NCBI GenBank assembly: GCA_024640585.1
Contig: JAHEEQ010000060.1
Span: forward strand, 1-5,255
Length of the DNA: 5,255 bases
Reading direction: 5' to 3'
Source: Micrococcales bacterium
GTDB taxonomy: Bacteria > Actinomycetota > Actinomycetes > S36-B12 > UBA5976
The notes under the pieces were generated by a model. It was given only the letters and a program-made list of their open reading frames with translations, was not told the origin of the DNA and ran no database searches. This document shows positions 4,499 through 5,255 of this stretch, in pieces. Every line of letters begins with the position of its first letter. The first letter of the stretch is position 1. The position numbers and the translations under genes are program-made.

Positions 4499-5255
4499 GT
4501 CAACTTCCCATCATCAAAATATTCGCAATATTCCTTTGACTGTGTGTCGCTTCTGATTGCTGCTTCCAAGAATTGTTTTGTTGATTCGCTGAAATTCCCT
4601 CCAAGCATCCAGTTGATATATCGCGGTTCCAGCCGCATCACTTCATCGATCGTTTTATTGGTGTGTTTTCCGAACGCAAAAACAACTTCGCCAGTTGAAT
4701 TTCGCTTGAATTTTCGATCGCCATCAACAGACTTTGTTAACGCCACAAGGTCATCGATCGTTCGTCCTTGCAACTGCGCAAGAAAAACGTTCATCGTTTC
4801 TTTGGCGTCAACCAGTGATGAATGAGCGCCTGCGACCATTTCGCGTTTGCAATAAGTGCGAACAGCAGACGCAAGATTCCGCGGGTGGTCGGCCTTGAAA
4901 ACATCCATGCAGTCAATGATGATTTTCCCGTCAGTGTTTAGTTCGTATCCTTCACGACCCAGTTCAGCTTTGATCATCGGTAGATCAAAACCATTAATAT
5001 TAAAGCCAATGATCGTTTTCGATAAAGCCAGGCACGATGCAATCTTCCAAGCAAAACAATCAAACGATTTTGAGAAAACAACATCATCATCAGAAATTCC
5101 ATGGATAGCCGTTGCTTCTTTTGGAATCGGTATTCGTGGATCGATGATTTTATTCAAGATCACTTCTATGTTTCCGGATTCTATTGGGTAAAGCCGAATG
5201 ATCGAAATTGAAACGATTCGATCCTTTTCGATGTCAAGGCCGGTTGTTTCAATGT
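4495..5255 (-). CDS. ExoX-like DEDDh 3'-5' exonuclease, N-terminus cut by window edge
   Basis: The frame is open to the right edge: 252 codons are visible and the true start lies outside. Numbering from the first visible codon, residues 1-7 read IETTGLD, the Exo I motif (its first catalytic Asp falls just outside, Glu is residue 2). Exo II is NGFD (Asp 90) within IIGFNINGFDLPMI, and Exo III is HSSLVDA with His 144 and Asp 149, the H-x4-D spacing of DEDDh nucleases. The stretch ATAIHGISDDDV also fits the family. From about residue 190, FAFGKHTNKTIDEV and RYINWML match the C-terminal module of E. coli ExoX. DEDDh enzymes hydrolyse DNA or RNA from the 3' end with two metal ions; ExoX prefers DNA. 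A GTG at 5163 could be mistaken for the start but would remove Exo I. Proofreading epsilon is a less likely alternative given the tail. Confidence 0.93.
   Translation of the reverse strand, partial: IETTGLDIEKDRIVSISIIRLYPIESGNIEVILNKIIDPRIPIPKEATAIHGISDDDVVFSKSFDCFAWKIASCLALSKTIIGFNINGFDLPMIKAELGREGYELNTDGKIIIDCMDVFKADHPRNLASAVRTYCKREMVAGAHSSLVDAKETMNVFLAQLQGRTIDDLVALTKSVDGDRKFKRNSTGEVVFAFGKHTNKTIDEVMRLEPRYINWMLGGNFSESTKQFLEAAIRSDTQSKEYCEYFDDGKLT

Noticed and set aside
4470..4503. TTGACA on the minus strand spanning the start of the 66-residue gene
   Set aside because: No -10 element follows at the right spacing; it would also initiate transcription inside the gene it should serve.
4641..4765. 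Repeated TCGATCGTT at two places
   Set aside because: Both copies are the reverse complement of codons for a T-I-D pair in the exonuclease (KTIDEV and RTIDDL); two chance in-frame matches do not make an operator.
4409..4825. Plus-strand frame of 138 codons
   Set aside because: It lies opposite the exonuclease, whose catalytic motifs and tail establish the coding strand.
5210..5236. TTGACA on the minus strand as a promoter -35 box
   Set aside because: It encodes part of the exonuclease Exo I region, and no TATAAT-like box lies about 17 bases downstream.

Overview
The window is one gene-dense, single-direction block: every gene I can support reads on the minus strand, from the right edge to the left edge. 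The genes are short, mostly unrecognised and head-to-tail. The recognisable ones act on nucleotides or DNA: an ExoX-like DEDDh exonuclease, a ParB/Spo0J-like protein with a cysteine cluster, and a dCTP deaminase. This layout suggests a tailed-phage early or accessory region, or a prophage or related mobile element, probably in a proteobacterium. The host guess rests mainly on the deaminase, which looks like the roughly 188-residue bacterial form. No structural, integrase or host genes are present, so phage origin is an inference.

Layout in order of transcription, right to left: ExoX-like exonuclease, start outside the window (4495..5255); 66-residue unknown (4298..4498); ParB-like protein (2790..4301); 91-residue helical protein (2518..2793); 73-residue protein (2304..2525); 79-residue unknown (2068..2307); 28-residue candidate (1985..2071); 67-residue protein (1792..1995); 51-residue candidate (1640..1795); 103-residue lysine-rich unknown (1338..1649); 71-residue stand-alone ExoX-C-like domain (1136..1351); 148-residue coiled-coil protein (693..1139); 63-residue protein (501..692); dCTP deaminase dcd, C-terminus outside the window (1..504).

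Every junction overlaps (mostly ATGA, GTGA or TTGA) or abuts, so the block contains no intergenic base at all if the two small candidate genes are accepted. Most ribosome binding sites are versions of GAAAGGGAA or GGAGAG and lie inside the end of the preceding gene. I see no promoter, terminator, tRNA, CRISPR array or insertion sequence; the transcript probably starts beyond the right edge and continues beyond the left edge.

Functionally, dcd would supply dUTP (the dTTP precursor), the exonuclease would trim or degrade DNA, and the ParB-like protein probably binds DNA. Two patterns deserve attention: the exonuclease's C-terminal module seems to recur as a free small protein, and two or three of the small proteins look like paralogues.
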